NCBI GenBank assembly: GCA_027922465.2
Contig: BQMF02000114.1
Coordinates: 434,001-498,000 of the forward strand
DNA: 64,000 bases
Source: Turritopsis dohrnii
Lineage: Eukaryota > Cnidaria > Hydrozoa > Anthoathecata > Oceaniidae
Reading direction: 5' to 3'
Shown: piece by piece, positions 12,499 through 25,124 of the stretch
How positions within the stretch are numbered: position 1 is the first letter of the stretch
Layout: each line of letters opens with the position of its first letter
Program-made: the position numbers and the translations under genes
Notes under the pieces: model-generated
Told to the model about the DNA's origin: nothing
Seen by the model: the letters and a program-made list of their open reading frames with translations, nothing else
Databases searched by the model: none

Positions 12499-12621
12499 GA
12501 TTGGTTTGTTTTTAAGTGAAAACACACAAACATCTTCGATTGTTTTGGTATAGAAGGTAGCAACTTCTATACCAAAACAAACGAAGATGTTTGTGTGTTT
12601 TCACTTAAAAACAAACCAATC
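12499..12621. ncRNA. near-perfect 58-bp hairpin, candidate small-RNA precursor
   Basis: The arms 12499-12556 and 12564-12621 pair over 58 bp with one mismatch (ATTG/TTTG) and enclose a 7-nt loop, GTAGCAA. The outer end is GATTGGTTTG and the inner end TAGAAG. Transcription from either strand would give one long hairpin. It is more perfect than a typical animal pre-miRNA and lacks the terminal features of a known MITE superfamily. It could be a young inverted duplication, an endo-siRNA hairpin or a miRNA locus. No promoter was identified. Confidence 0.6.
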
Positions 12622-15600
12622 TTCTTAAGCTTTGGATACTGAAGCTCAGCTCTTCAGCTCCAACATCAAAAATGTACGTCTATTCTGCACCACTTACTTT
12701 TAATGTTTGATGTTAATGTTTTAATGTTTTTAATGTTTGAATGTTTGATCAATTTTTAAGTTATACTGCCAATGCCTCTTATTACAAATGGCTTTCCTAA
12801 TCACAATAGCTAATAAAACTTCTTCCAACTATATGTAAATTCAAAACACTGCACATCATGTAACAATACAATACACCACTTTTCAGCATAACTTTAAATG
12901 ATCAAAATTTTTGTTTACTGTTTTTGTGTGCAATCTTGAGAATTTCGTTCGTAATTAAGAACATTGGCATTAGTGTTTAAAAAATATGATTTACATACGT
13001 AATCACTGTAATATCTGAAAAAATCAATATATATAAGCGTAATATAATTTCTTACCCCCAAGATAAAGTATGTTTTATGTCATTCAGATTTAAATTAAGT
13101 TTATCGGTGGTGTATACATACATTATTGTTTCATATAGTGTCAATTGCACTTTTGCAATGTGCTGTGAGGTACATACGAAATCAGAAATGCAATGTTATG
13201 TTTTAAAAATCATTCAACCGATTTTTCTTCCAGAATTTTAATAAACAGGATATGAATGTTAACTTAGATCAATAATATTTGTAAATGCATGCCATATTGC
13301 TAATCAAACTAAAACAGAAAATTCTGATTTCGGTTATATGTTGATTTTGGTCTATGTGGATGTGATTTGCATGACCAAAATTTGCATGCTTTTTTTTTGC
13401 TTGTAATTTTGGAAGTCTACTGGAAAATTAACACCAAGTATAAAATGAACGAACGCAGCCTTTTGAATTTCCGAAGGTTTTAAATCACATACATTTAAAA
13501 TACGTTTTCTTTGATATTTTATTACTTAATTGATGAAGGAATGGATATTTGAAAATAGATATGTTTTTCGTGTCAGTAAAGCACAGATCAGACTTTCTTG
13601 TTACTTTCTACGTTTGTTAGTTATCTGTTCTGTCTTTTATCATCAAGGTTTTCAAAAATCGAGTTAAAAAAAGGCAGTTATCTGTTCGAATTCATTTTCG
13701 GTTTCAAGAAATTATAATTCAAAACATACATTTGTTTTTCGAAGAAACGCGTTTTTTTTCTACATAAGCTCTTATAAAAAAAACGTACGTTATAAACAGC
13801 TCATGCATGCATAGTTCTTTTGAACACTAATAAACTAAATTGCTGGTGTTACAATTAGACCCTATTTACACGAGTTATTAATTTTAAACATTATTATCTT
13901 TTATGCCTGTTTTCTACCTGTAAGATATTTCAAGAAATAACGTTTACTGAACTTTTAAGAACTTTAAGTAAAATTTCGAAAGTATTCTTGTGGCAAGTAC
14001 TTTTGCTGCTACCGTTTTGCGCCATCTGGCTCTTGTTTAAACATAAAACTGATCAAGTAGCTCAAAAAACCTATCCTAAGCACAATAACCATATTCGAGA
14101 AACTTTTTCCTAAGCATACTGAGGCTGAACTCGAAAACATCATGCAAATGAAAACGGTTTATTTTCTCCATATGAAAGTGGAGATGGACAAATTTAGGTA
14201 TACATAATCAGTTCTATATGAGAAAGTTTGTAAAAAGAAAAAAAAAGTTATATTGTATTGAAGTTATACAATGAATAAACATAAATGAATTCGAACATAA
14301 AAACACTTAACATAATTTTTCTCTTATTTTTCAAATAGAAAATTGAACAAACAACCAGTTTTATTTGCTGGTTTTGAGAAAACATAAAAATTTATGGGAA
14401 AGGAGAAATATTCTTCAATTCTGTTCTACCATTCAGATAAATTTTGTTCTCAGTTTGAACCAGATATTGTTGAAGACTGAAGCTACTTCTTGACTTCGGG
14501 ATTTTTACAAGCCTGAAAGTTTCTTCCTATGACCAATCAAAGTTTCGAACGATTTTATTAATTGTTTATATGAGGCCATTATTAATTATTCAGGTTTTTG
14601 TGTCTATTTTGCAGCTCGAGACTTTGACTTGATTTTTTTGGAAATAGTTATCGGTGACGTCGGTGACGTCGCCTGATCAAAATCGATGTTGTGCGAACGT
14701 TAGCGATTCGACATCAAATGTTGATATCGGACTAACAATGGATTAACGTTGGAAGCGTGCGGGGCGCGCAAAGTCGATGTCAGGTTCGTAATATTATACA
14801 GAACCAGAAAAGCAAAAGAGACTTTTTCTGAGACAAATGCTAAGTTAAACTTATGTTGACCCGGGGGTTGATATCAAATTCTAAACTAAAATGCTGACCT
14901 CAACTTCGCCATGACGAAAACTAAATCAGAAGTTAGATTTGAAAGAAACTTTGAGGATTGAAAAACTTGAACGTTTGAAGTTCATACTCGGAGGAAAACA
15001 GTTATAAACAGCAAAAAACCCATTTAAAACATTAAAAATTCATCTTTCTTTCTTGCCGATCGAGTCCACCGTTGGGAAGTTTTTAAACGCTTTTGCTCCA
15101 GAAAAGGAGAAACTCCTTTCGTAACATAGTACTCATAGTGGTTTGCTTCAGTTTCTCTTGTTGTTTTTCATTACCTCAAAATCTTTATGAAAGATCTCAC
15201 AAGTTAATTTGTTCACCGATTTGAACACTTCCAAACACAGCCTCCTTTTCATTAGGCTTTCAATTCACTAACATCAACATCAACCATATTCTGTAATAAA
15301 CACTTCTAATCTTTTTACTTTCTATTTTTCATACCTCTAAAGAAATCAAAAAATTTTCTTTACTTTCCAGCTCAAACATAAACGTAAACATATGCTTCAT
15401 AAAAAATACTTTCTTCCTCTCTTCGTTTTCGCTGAAATTTCGCTACCATTTCACACTGAGAAACACAAAACCATGATTTGCCATAGCTGTTTTAATGTTG
15501 AAGGTGATGGTAAAGCTTTCGTGAATAATAAGCCTTTTATCACCAGTTTGTCATGAATGAAAATGGCAAATGAAGAATTGCAAAAAGAACGTCGTTGTTA

Positions 15601-15902
15601 TAGTTTCTCCGATTTCGATTCGATTTCGAACACAAAAACAAATACAATTTAAAGGTATCTATAATCCCTGCGGAAAGAGTGATCTTGAATACAGAACTCC
15701 AAAGCGCTAAAAGTAATGGATGAGTTAAATGTTAGATAAAGAAATATAATGAAGAGTAGAATTACACCAGAGTAAATCTCGCTCAAATGTTTACAAATAT
15801 TAAAATTTAGTTAAATCTATCACTCTCTAAATACAAATGGAATACAATGTTTATGCTTAAACAGATTTTTATACTCTCTTTTTAATTGTGAAGAGTCCCA
15901 AA
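12622..15902. other. intergenic, no supported feature
   Basis: AT-rich sequence with no coding frame longer than chance. A tandem GGTGACGTC pair near 14,655 and a short GC-richer stretch to about 14,780 are the only local irregularities. Confidence 0.5.
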
Positions 15903-17811
15903 TGGATTTGAAGAACTACAAATTTGTAAAAACCAAAGTAACTGGTATGCCTTTATTAGTATTTATTATGTTGACTAATATTTTTAAAATGAATATTGAG
16001 ATTTTATGCTTCCAAGATATTCCTCAATAGGAAAAAAAAGAGTTTTGTGATGAATGTTCTGACTTCACCACTAATGTCAATGGTGATTACAACAGCGACG
16101 AATTCCAGTATGAGACTGGTAAAAGTTTAATTTTTTCAATAATTTTTGGTGTCCAAAATTGTTTATTCTAAGAATTTGTGTAATTGAATGAACTCAGAAT
16201 AACACAAGAAAAGAAATCATTTAGGAAGCTAAAAGTCTATCTTTTAAATCTGATGGTCATTAACTTTAAGTTAACAGAAAAGACTGACTGTGCTTTTTAT
16301 CCTCTTTGAATCTTTCTCTTTATTTAGTAACAACTAATTCTAATACAGAAATCCCTGCGTTTCATCAAGAAAGAGGGAAAGATCTAGGTCTCCTGTAACC
16401 AGACTGTCAGATGAGTTCGTATTTACAACCAGTTTTAGAATTTGATATCTATTTATCTGAATAATAACATCTTTCTGACAGGTATCCTATAAAGCAATTT
16501 TGACATTTATGTTGGTTTCTGTGAAAGGCCAACAAATCTATATATAAAAGTATATAACTGTGTAATTTCTCTCTCATTCTGATATTTTTAAACTAGTCAT
16601 TGAATACTTTTTTTAGTGGAATGATCACATGAAATCATTTTACTTTTTTTTAGTTGAAAGTAAGTTCAGCAAGAATCAGAACCCAAAGGTTCTACCAAGA
16701 ACTGAACCACTAAAAAGAATGACCAGTTCAAACGTCAATAGCACCATTCCAGGTGGATTCATGGTTACATCAACATCTTCTGGTTCTGAAAACAACAAGC
16801 AATCTTCATCACGCAATCCTTTACCTGCCACAATGCCACAATGCATTCAAGGAAAGATGGTTTAAAGTTTAACATGAAGGGCTTTTCATTTATCAACTGC
16901 AGGTATATATCAAAAACATTTTATTTAACCATATTTTTGGAGTCAAAGTGAAAGTAAAAGTTTATTTCAGTCTTTAGATATCCACAATAATTAGTATTGA
17001 TTTCAATATCATTTAGAATACCAAAACAGATCTTTGAAAATTTTAAAAGAAATAAGGGATGCAGTTGTAAACAAAAGTTGTTCCTGCGCTTTAAATTCCG
17101 AAGTCACAAATCTGATGTCGGGCCTAGTCAAATTTGCTGACCTTAAGGAATTTGATGCAGAGTTACGGTCGAATGAAAATGCTTACAAAGAATTAATAAG
17201 GAGTTTAGTTTATGAGTTTTCGTTTAGTTAGTATATTAGAAGTTTTGGAAAATATGTTGGACTTTCTTTCAGTTTAAGTTTTTTTTATAGGTATCGAAAC
17301 TTATCAAAGTAGGTGGCTCATCATTGAAGGAAAATGTTAAAAATATTGTGGCAATGTAAGATTTCATTATTTTTTTTCATTCCACTATGGTTGTATCAAC
17401 ATTATAATTTATCTTGATTAATTTTCATTCAGAAATGCGGACGATGTATTACTAATTCATTTCAACATGAATGGGAATAATAGAAAAGAAAGAGGAAAAG
17501 ATGTCGTAAGCAAAAAAGAAAGCTTTCGAAAATTTAAAGTTTGCGATGCTGTTATTGGTAAGTAATCTTTAAGTTTTCTTCAGATATTTGTATTGGAGTG
17601 GGAGTGAGTAACGAATGAATGTTTTGCTTGTGAAAGGAAAAGTCAGTAAGTAACCTTATTTCTTGGTGCTTTTTTAGATGCCGCTTTAGCCAAAAATACT
17701 GGAGCGTCATTAGCTGAAATAAAAGCAGTTATTGCTTCTGTTTTGCGATGTGCCCCTGATAAAGTTGGTTGTAAAGATGGGGGCAGGAAACTTTCGCACG
17801 AGACTCAATGA
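15903..17811 (+). CDS. DUF4806-domain protein, multi-exon
   Basis: The reading uses exons 15903-15938, 16031-16118, 16349-16387, 16654-16752, 17017-17207, 17291-17355, 17433-17557 and 17678-17811, with phases that agree at each junction. The first exons and the 16752 donor are least sure, because a longer form of that exon runs to a stop at 16865. The C-terminal half fits DUF4806: 'FADLKEFDAEL', 'GGSSLKENVKNIVA', then a 'NMNGNNRK' turn, 'FRKFKVCDAVIDAAL' and a final 'VIASVLRCAPDK'. This family is widespread in invertebrates, often expanded, and has no established function. The N-terminus is acidic with two Cys (FCDECSDF) and then Ser/Thr-rich. The 3' end converges on the minus-strand helicase-like gene 600 bp away. 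The upstream start is not proven. Confidence 0.65.
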
Positions 17812-18184
17812 TTATTTACAAGAAAATATGCGTAGAGAAAGCGAAATTGTGTCTTGATTCGAGTAAAATTTGGACAAATTTCTGAAACATTTTTACCCAT
17901 ACACCTTTTGTGAATTTCTGTTTACACATCACGTTTACATAAGCTCAGAGATTTCTAAACTTGGTCCCTCAATTCCATTTCTTGAAAGATGCCATATTGT
18001 TTTTTAAATGAAGCCTTTTTAATTGAGAAAGCCACTACAAATTAAACCGATGAATAAATAAACTGATTACTGGTATTTCTGATAACTGTTTAAAGGTATT
18101 TGGGAAAATAGAATGTGAACATGAACACAAAAAACATTTGCGTGAACTAAAAAAAGTTGTTTCTTAACTTAATAACCCATACAG

Positions 18185-18363
18185 ATTCTGAAAGTGAAAC
18201 AGTTAACTTTGATGTAAATGATATAAGAATGGAAGTTGAAATAGTTAACATACCTTCGAAGGTTGGCTTCGTGATTAGCACCCTGAAAAAAGAAAATGAA
18301 GTAAGGTATGATTGCAGAGATGAAAAACTTATGGATAATACAAATAGTGCTCAAACCACCTGA
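18185..18363 (+). CDS. possible orphan terminal exon
   Basis: After an AG at 18183-18184 a frame reads 'DSESETVNFDVNDIRMEVEI' and ends 'NSAQTT' at TGA. It is acidic with fair coding character, but no upstream exon with matching phase was identified and no family is recognised. It may be an alternative 3' exon of the DUF4806 gene or chance. Confidence 0.25.
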
Positions 18364-18422
18364 TGTATAGTATCCAAGACCTCCAGAATTCAAAAGTAGA
18401 AAAATAAATCAATGAATAAAGC

Positions 18423-19360
18423 TCACTTTTGTCCAGTTAGCTGCATCAGCGTATGCACATCAGGCAATCGATCAACATATTCGGATATTGGTATTTTAGC
18501 AATTACTGGTTTAGTGAGTTTTATCATATTCAACGAATTCCATTTTTCAATAACTTTTCTGAACATGGATTTCTTGCTTTTACGAGACAGACGAGACAGA
18601 GGTGACAAACTGGAACAGTCAATTACAATAAACAAGATGTTGGATGTTGCACGAGCAACATTTTCTAGTATAGTGTGACGATGAAATTGCTCAGTGCTTG
18701 ATAATGGAATGACAACTCTACGAATTTGATAACCACGGCAACCATTGCTATCTGCAATTACAACCTTTGTTTTCCCCTTAATAGCCTCTGCTACTTCCTG
18801 TTTTTCCTGAAAACTTGGAATTTCACTTTCGTTCCCAAGACAATGTGCATAAGTGACAAAATCTGTTCCAGTAACTTTCAAAGCAACTTGTGTCAAAAGC
18901 AGTTCTCCTTCATCGTGACAGATAATGGTATCACCAGCCTTTACACTTCTGAATGTAAGAGCCATTTTCAAAATCCTCCTCTGGTTTTTTGAAAATAATT
19001 GAAGATGTTGTCCGGATAAGTACTTCCCAATTTCTTTAGTAGAAGGTACATACATTAATTCTGGTACACTACCAAGGTGTGAGTGGCCTACTTCTGTTGA
19101 TTTTTCAAAACAATATTTTATTGATAAACCTTCCCTTGATCGTTCAGTATCAAAGACACACATCTGCTTCAGAAAATGTTCCTGACTTTTCAAGGGGATT
19201 GGTAGATTTTCAGATGAAATCGAAGTACCTTGTGAGGTGTTTCCAGGTAATGTTTGTGTTTCATCCTTAACATCACTTTCACCAAGATTTGTTATTGTAG
19301 GAGTTTTCCTAGGTTGAACGTCAGTACTTGTTGATTGTATCTGCCTAGACGTGTTGTTGT
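18423..19360 (-). pseudogene. SF1 helicase-like gene, C-terminal exon
   Basis: This last exon starts after TTACCTGCAATAG on the minus strand (acceptor at 19361-19362) and runs 312 codons to TGA at 18423. After a Ser/Thr-rich linker the second helicase half shows 'KTKVVIADSNGCRGYQ' and 'ENVARATSNILFIVID', which resemble motifs V and VI of superfamily 1 helicases. The tail has a basic 'RLSRKSKKSMFRK' stretch. The phase (two bases complete the codon begun at 19488) agrees with the preceding exon, so these are parts of one gene across a 127-nt intron (19361-19487). Confidence 0.6.
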
Positions 19361-19487
19361 CTATTGCAGGTAAACTTGCAGCATGATAATATCATGTTTC
19401 TTTACCATTGATAACATCCTTTGCAACCTTTCAGATAAAAATCCAAAATAAATTTTATTAAAATCAGTAGCATTAAGGATACTTAAC

Positions 19488-21104
19488 CCAAATTCCATTT
19501 ACTGAGAACAGGCAAATTATTTTGCAGCATATCAGAAATTACAAAATTAAGATTTACCTCTAGTAGTTCGGCAATCTTGACAGAGTTTCGCATGTTTTTC
19601 TTTAACTGCAAACAGGACATATCAAGGTCAGTCTCATGTGTCTTGGAAACGAGGGTTTTCTTGAGGTTTCTCTTTTCTCCACTAATACCATATCGCTCCT
19701 GCTGAAAAGGCTGCAAAATGATAGTTATGAAGTTATCTTTCATGAGAGAAAGTTTTTTGTTAATGGCTGCAACTTCCAATTCATTCATTACAAATGTGTT
19801 AAGTTCATTCATGCATATGTGACATTTTCTGCCGGTCTTCTTTTGTTGATCTTCAATGTGTCCTAATATTTCTGAAACACCGGGAATGCTCATCTTTTTC
19901 ATTTCAGCAGCAACTACAGACACATTGGTAATTTGTAAATTGACTAATCCACTCTCAACATTCTGCAGTTTCAAACTTTTCAGGTGTTCATCAATGTAGT
20001 AATCAATTAAACTGTATGGATCGAAGCTGATATAAAATATTGTTGTGGGTTCCTCCGCAATTCGGGCCAAGAATTCAGATTGCAAAGTGCCAACAACAGT
20101 CTTTCCACAACCAAAAGCTGCTTTGATGACTTTATGTTTCCGAGGATCAACAACCACTTGAATTTGTTCATCATTTGCTTGTAGATGTATCAGTTGGTCA
20201 TGGATGTCATCAGAATGTTTTGCTACTCGTATCGATGTGTTAGCAAAGAAACCAGTAATTTGAGCAATCACATGCTTAAAGTCCTTCTGCGAACAAGTCT
20301 TTTCTGGTTCGTTCTTTATTATTTCAGGAAGTTTGTTTTCAAGCCATTGTTTCATATTTCAAGTATGACTCAGTTGATCCTTCGTTATAACTCTTGATAT
20401 ACATCCATCACAAATTAATGATCGTTTATTTTTTCGAAAAATGCGAGTTGTTAATGCAGTGGAATGAATGTTGGGAGCAGCAACGAAGGTAGCCAGAGTG
20501 ATTGCAGATTTTATTTTTACCTGAGCTGTCAGAAAGTCCAGAATAGTTGCCAGATTGTCGACATCTTTGGAGCACTTTTCAAATTCATTAGAAATGTCCT
20601 TTGCACTTGCATCTTCAGCGACTCTGATGTTCAAAATGACACCCATCTTTTGATAGAAAACCAAGACGCGATTTGAGAACTCTAGGACTTCTTCGTTCAC
20701 TTTACGTTTTAACAGAAACTTCCTGTGCTCTTGACCGTCATACTCCATAATTAATACCCCTCCAACAGGATCTGATGATTTAGTTTTTGACTTTGTGAGT
20801 GCATCTCTCATGCATTCAGCCACAGTTTTTGTAGCGTTTTGTGAAACATCCATGAAGATGTTTGGAAAGATTGTCCATTCTTCAAAATAGTCGTTATTGT
20901 TTTTAAGCAAATTACATTGAAAGTAGTTGTCACACTGTTCAATCCATTGAGATGACGACATGTCCTCTATCTGGTCGGTTGAACGGAAGCAACAGAAATT
21001 ACTTCGGAATTCCATTGATTCATTATCTGTAGGCAATTCTCCAATACGTTTGTGAGCAATGATGGTGTAACCTCTTGATGATTTATGAGTATGGATAAGT
21101 TTCT
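19488..21104 (-). pseudogene. SF1 helicase-like gene, central exon with in-frame TGA
   Basis: A 1617-nt exon begins after GTTTACAG (acceptor 21105-21106) and ends at the GTTAAGT donor (19481-19487). The first ~250 codons form a domain I do not recognise ('FPNIFMDVSQNATKT', 'GGVLIMEYDGQEHRKF'). A TGA at 20359-20361 interrupts, then the same frame continues 'NMKQWLENKLPEI' and reaches a Walker A-like 'AAFGCGKTVVG' (motif I) and 'FITIILQPFQQER' (motif III-like). A canonical DEAD/DExx box is not obvious; 'HICMNELN' stands in the expected place. The TGA can be explained by C-to-T change of a CGA arginine codon. The product would probably be an ATP-dependent nucleic-acid-binding protein. Confidence 0.6.
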
Positions 21105-21577
21105 CTGTAAACAAATATAGAAAAACTGTGAAGAAAATTTACTATGTAACGCTGTTACTTTCAAGAAAGAAACTTTTGCTGTCAAACCATTGAGATTAAA
21201 TTATTTTAATATGAAAAATTCATCTTCTCTTCATCTTCCCATCAACCCTAAATTGATTTATTGGTTTACCAGGCTGTCAAATCATGTATGTCGTGAAAAA
21301 TGACAAAAATGAAAATTTTAAAAAATAAAATGGCAAAAATTGAGACTTTTTTGACAATTTGATATTCTTTTTTTCAATTAAGGATTTTATGCAGAATAAA
21401 CGAAAGCAATGAACGATAGCATGAAAATAAAATAGCACAAAATATAATTCCAAGCACAATGAAACCAGGGCAAAAAATCCAAAGAGCACTCCTTGACTAA
21501 GTAATTATTATTCAGGCAGTAAGGAATGGAACAAACAATCAAACATCAAAATCAATTTTCGAGGTGATGTCTAATTA

Positions 21578-21937
21578 CCGTATTTCCTCTAATAAACGCC
21601 GCCCTCTATTAAACGCCACATCTTGAAAAGCGGTATTTATTAGAAAACAGGTTATACAAAAATTATAAAACATTTTCATCTCATACAAGAGAAAGGCGAC
21701 AGTGGTTTTGCTTTTCTTTGACATTTTTGTGAACATATCTTTTGTATAAAACATTTTCACACAATCTTTTGAAACCCTTTTAAGGATAAGGAAACATTAT
21801 TGTTTAAGCTTGCGTCTGTCCAATTTTTCGTTTCGCAATAAACGCCGCCCTCTAATGAACGCCTCCCTTTATTAAACGCCGCATCCAAAACCTTGAATTT
21901 GTAATAAACGCTGCGGCGTTTATTAGAGGAAATACGG
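21578..21937. mobile_element. MITE, CCGTATTTCCTCTAATAAACGCCGC termini, TA duplication
   Basis: The 360-bp element begins CCGTATTTCCTCTAATAAAC and ends with its reverse complement, flanked by TA on both sides (21576-77, 21938-39). Inside, units such as ATTAAACGCCGC recur in both orientations. TA duplication suggests a Tc1/mariner-like mobilising transposase. It lies in the intron between the split exon and the central exon of the helicase-like gene. Confidence 0.75.
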
Positions 21938-22479
21938 TATCTGAATTCATAATTCAAGATTTTGTATTTGAAATTGTAATTTAGTTTCAAAATGTGTTAG
22001 GAAAAATGTTAAAGAAGACAAAGATATTAGAGCAACTCAACTCTTTCTATACAATCCTACTCTTTCCCTAAATCTTGTAATGAACTGAACGAACAACAAG
22101 TATATTCAAGAAAAAGATAATCTACATGTTCATGTAACTCATATAGAAATCATGAAGTAGTAGCTCTACTTCTTTTTGTATATAACTAAGCAAATTGATA
22201 AGTTTTCTGATAAAGAACCAAAATAAAAGAGAATTTTAGTGCAAAAAATGAAAGAAATGAAGAAATCATAGAAAAAAAGGGAAAAAAAAGGAAGTTCTTC
22301 AAAAAAAAAAAAAAGAAAAAATGATGCACTTGACAGCTTGGTTTACTTCTCTGGTTCTCTTGCCAATCTACTTGCCAAAACTATATACTTTCACAAATCT
22401 CAAATTGTATTCTATTGTATCAAAACGGTATTGGTGAATTGGGCCAACAAGTTTCTTCAATAGAGTAATCTTTACTTAC

Positions 22480-22595
22480 CATTCGTTGAAACTTCTTTCG
22501 AAGAAAGTTTATAGGTGATACCACTTTCATCTTGATATTCTAAAACACATCTATAAATTTTCTTTTTGTCTAAATCTTTGATAAGAATGTAATCA
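22480..22595 (-). pseudogene. 3' half of split helicase-gene exon
   Basis: Read on the minus strand from 22595, this codes 'DYILIKDLDKKKIYRCVLEY' and ends with 'KEVSTN' and one base, followed by a perfect GTAAGT donor (22474-22479). Its phase matches the acceptor of the central exon at 21104. Its 5' side is cut by the Helitron array at an A|T site. The missing 5' half is at 37287-37500. Confidence 0.8.
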
Positions 22596-25124
22596 TCTTA
22601 TTATACTAATTCGCATTTGTGCATACCACTTTTATTTTAGAGAGTGACATATTTGGTTTTTTTTCACGGTCAAATCCTTCTTATTTTTTCCCTTTTTGTC
22701 GTAAAACCACGTAGAGGCGAGAACACTTTTTTTGATTTTCCGCGATTAGTATATGCTCCTCCGTTTTGTTATTTTTGGTTTGCGCAGTGGAAATCAGCCG
22801 AAAAACGTCTTTGGAGCAGTGCGAGCAATACAATCTTCTTCGTTCGAAATTTGTCAACGATCATTTCGTGAGCAAGAAACTTCGCGAAGAAGACGTGTTT
22901 CTTTTTGTATACGAATATTTTAATTTAAATTTGATTGTTTTAGGCAGCAAATCGACGAAAGAACTGACGAAGAAACACAGGTTTATATACACGAAGGTAT
23001 TGTTATTATTATAAAACGTTTTATTATCGTGTTTATTGCTAAACTTTTACTCTTATTAATAAAACAACACGGGTAGCAAGTGAGTTAGTTATTTGTTTAC
23101 AATGAAAAATCATATTTAGATATACAGAAGAAGTGCAGTGAAGTTTTTAAAAGATAAGCTGCAGAAAGATCGAACGATTAATAAAAGAACAGGCAGCAGC
23201 ATGTGTGTAAGTGATTAGTTAGCAGCAGGTAGCACACACATGCGTAGGTGAGTTTTTGAACAGATGTTTGTTTTTTTATATATATAGGTTTTTTCAGATG
23301 AAAGCCAAACGAAGAACGAGTGGAAGAAAGTTATGGGAGTGCAGCAGTACAGAAGTAGTGTAGATGAAGTTGAAGAAAGGATGATGTTTATTTACATTGG
23401 TGAAAATGGTTTTACTTTTTTTCGGTGGAAAATTGTTTGGAAAAGATATAAAGTAATATACGTAAGTACATGAGTCAAACGGATTTAATAAATACAGCGT
23501 TAAAAGAGAATAAAAACAGAGTTAAAACGATCAGATCATAAGGATGCAGGTCCTACACGAGCAGTTACTGATTTGTTTTGGTAACAAACTGTTCCTTATT
23601 TTATTTATTTCAAAATGGCTCCACAGTTATGAAGTTACGAAGAAAGCATTTTTATGTCTTTCACTGTATAAAAATGGTAGTGAAATTGCAGTAGAAAACA
23701 AATAGAAAGTGTATGTTTACAATAGGAAAGTATGCTGGAAAGTTAATCGAGTGTTATTAATTTGTTTACAAGTATGAAATATAGAAAGTAAAAGAGTTTA
23801 GAAGTGTTTGATAATGGCTACAGAACATGATCAATATTGTTGTTTACTATCATGATGATGTGAATTGGTATTGAAAGGTAAAGTTAAAATAGTATCTATT
23901 TAGTTAAAACACAGTTAGTATTAGTGGATAAATAAAGGATAAGAGGGATGGTTACTGTTGTGTTTTGAATTTTCCAGCGCAGAGGAGGAGCTTTGAACTG
24001 GAAATAAGAAATGGCTCCACGAATGTTTTCATATGTTAAAAATTTTTTAGCTATACTAATTCTGTCATTACGTTTGTGTTTTTAATTATTATTTTTAAGG
24101 TTGATATATTTTCAAAGTTTCTTTTACTTTGTTTTGTTTTTCTTTAGATTTCGTCATAGCATGATTAGGTTTTTTGTATATATATGTTTTTTGAATGTTT
24201 TCATCTGTTAAGTAGAAATGAAGCACATGATGGGTTATAATGTTGAGAGGGTTACTTAAGAGAAGAATGGATTATGTAATTTAAATGACTGTGCAATGAA
24301 ACTATCCTACAAAAAATAAGCGTTGTTGGCTGTATTTTTCTTAAGTTTATATTTTATCGCGTTTATGCATATTTTGTGTTATGGTAATCGTTTACGTACT
24401 ATGCCTAGGTAAATAACTTTGGCTGTATGATTTTATTTGTGACTTTTTATCTTCTGTGTAAATTTTTGTTCTTAGTTATTGTTTTTAGGATAAATGCGTA
24501 CTTGAATTTCCTTTTTTCTTTGTTTTTTGTTTTGTTTTTTTTTATTTTCGGTATTACAATTGAAATATTATTCTTTTAGGCAATAATAAAAAAAGCACAA
24601 AGAAATGAAACTCATGGTTTTAATCATGATGTTGATGGTTTTGGGAAGAACAGACTATATCATTTCAAAAATTTATTGATGGTTGCAGTCCAGTAGTAAC
24701 TTTTGAACAAAAGAAAAAGTTGGAAGGTATCAATTTGTTTTGAATTAACATTTTGTTATGTTTGGTTTTGTATGTCTGGGTTAACGGTTCTGAGTTATAT
24801 ATTGCGTTTTTTTATATTAAAGTTACTTCTCTTCTGCGTATGAATATATATTCTGAGCCATGTTGCTATTTGTTTCTGTTTTAAATTTTCTGAATGTAAG
24901 AAATGAATTAAAAAATTAATGCCTGAAAAGAAACTTTTGCGAGAGTTAAATTTTGCGACACAACGCATACTGAACATGGGTGGCGAGCGACGCCGCCTGG
25001 GATGTTTTTGAGTTGCGATTCTATGATTTATTTTTTCGTCACGGGGTACGTACACGGGAATGGTGGATTTGACCTAATGTTTTCGAAGTTAAGTTCGGTA
25101 AAAAGTTTTTACCCGGGATACTAG
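22596..25124 (+). mobile_element. Helitron copy A (non-autonomous)
   Basis: It starts 5'-TCTTATTATACTAATTCGC after an A. It ends with a hairpin GGTAAAAA-G-TTTTTACC, seven bases and CTAG, directly followed by the TC of the next copy. TC start, CTRR end, a subterminal hairpin and lack of inverted repeats are the hallmarks of Helitrons. It encodes no Rep or helicase; the ~80-residue frame at 22766-23014 is repeated in copy D and is not evidence of a gene. The body closely matches copy D (34758-37286), with few differences by eye over about 2.5 kb. The older 3' hairpin (GGCGAGCGACGCC) is also present near 24,980 but lacks CTAG. Confidence 0.8.

Noticed and set aside
19373..19440. Second in-frame TGA in the helicase-like gene ('GKET*YYHAA')
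   Set aside because: It falls in an intron if the GTTAAGT donor (19481-19487) and the TTACCTGCAATAG acceptor (19361) are used, and this splice has the correct phase.
20359..20361. Selenocysteine codon
   Set aside because: No selenoprotein family context and no SECIS-like hairpin was identified; CGA decay is simpler.
22766..23014. 82-residue protein repeated at 34926-35174
   Set aside because: Both copies are internal to near-identical Helitrons and have no recognisable domain; shared length is due to recent duplication, not selection.
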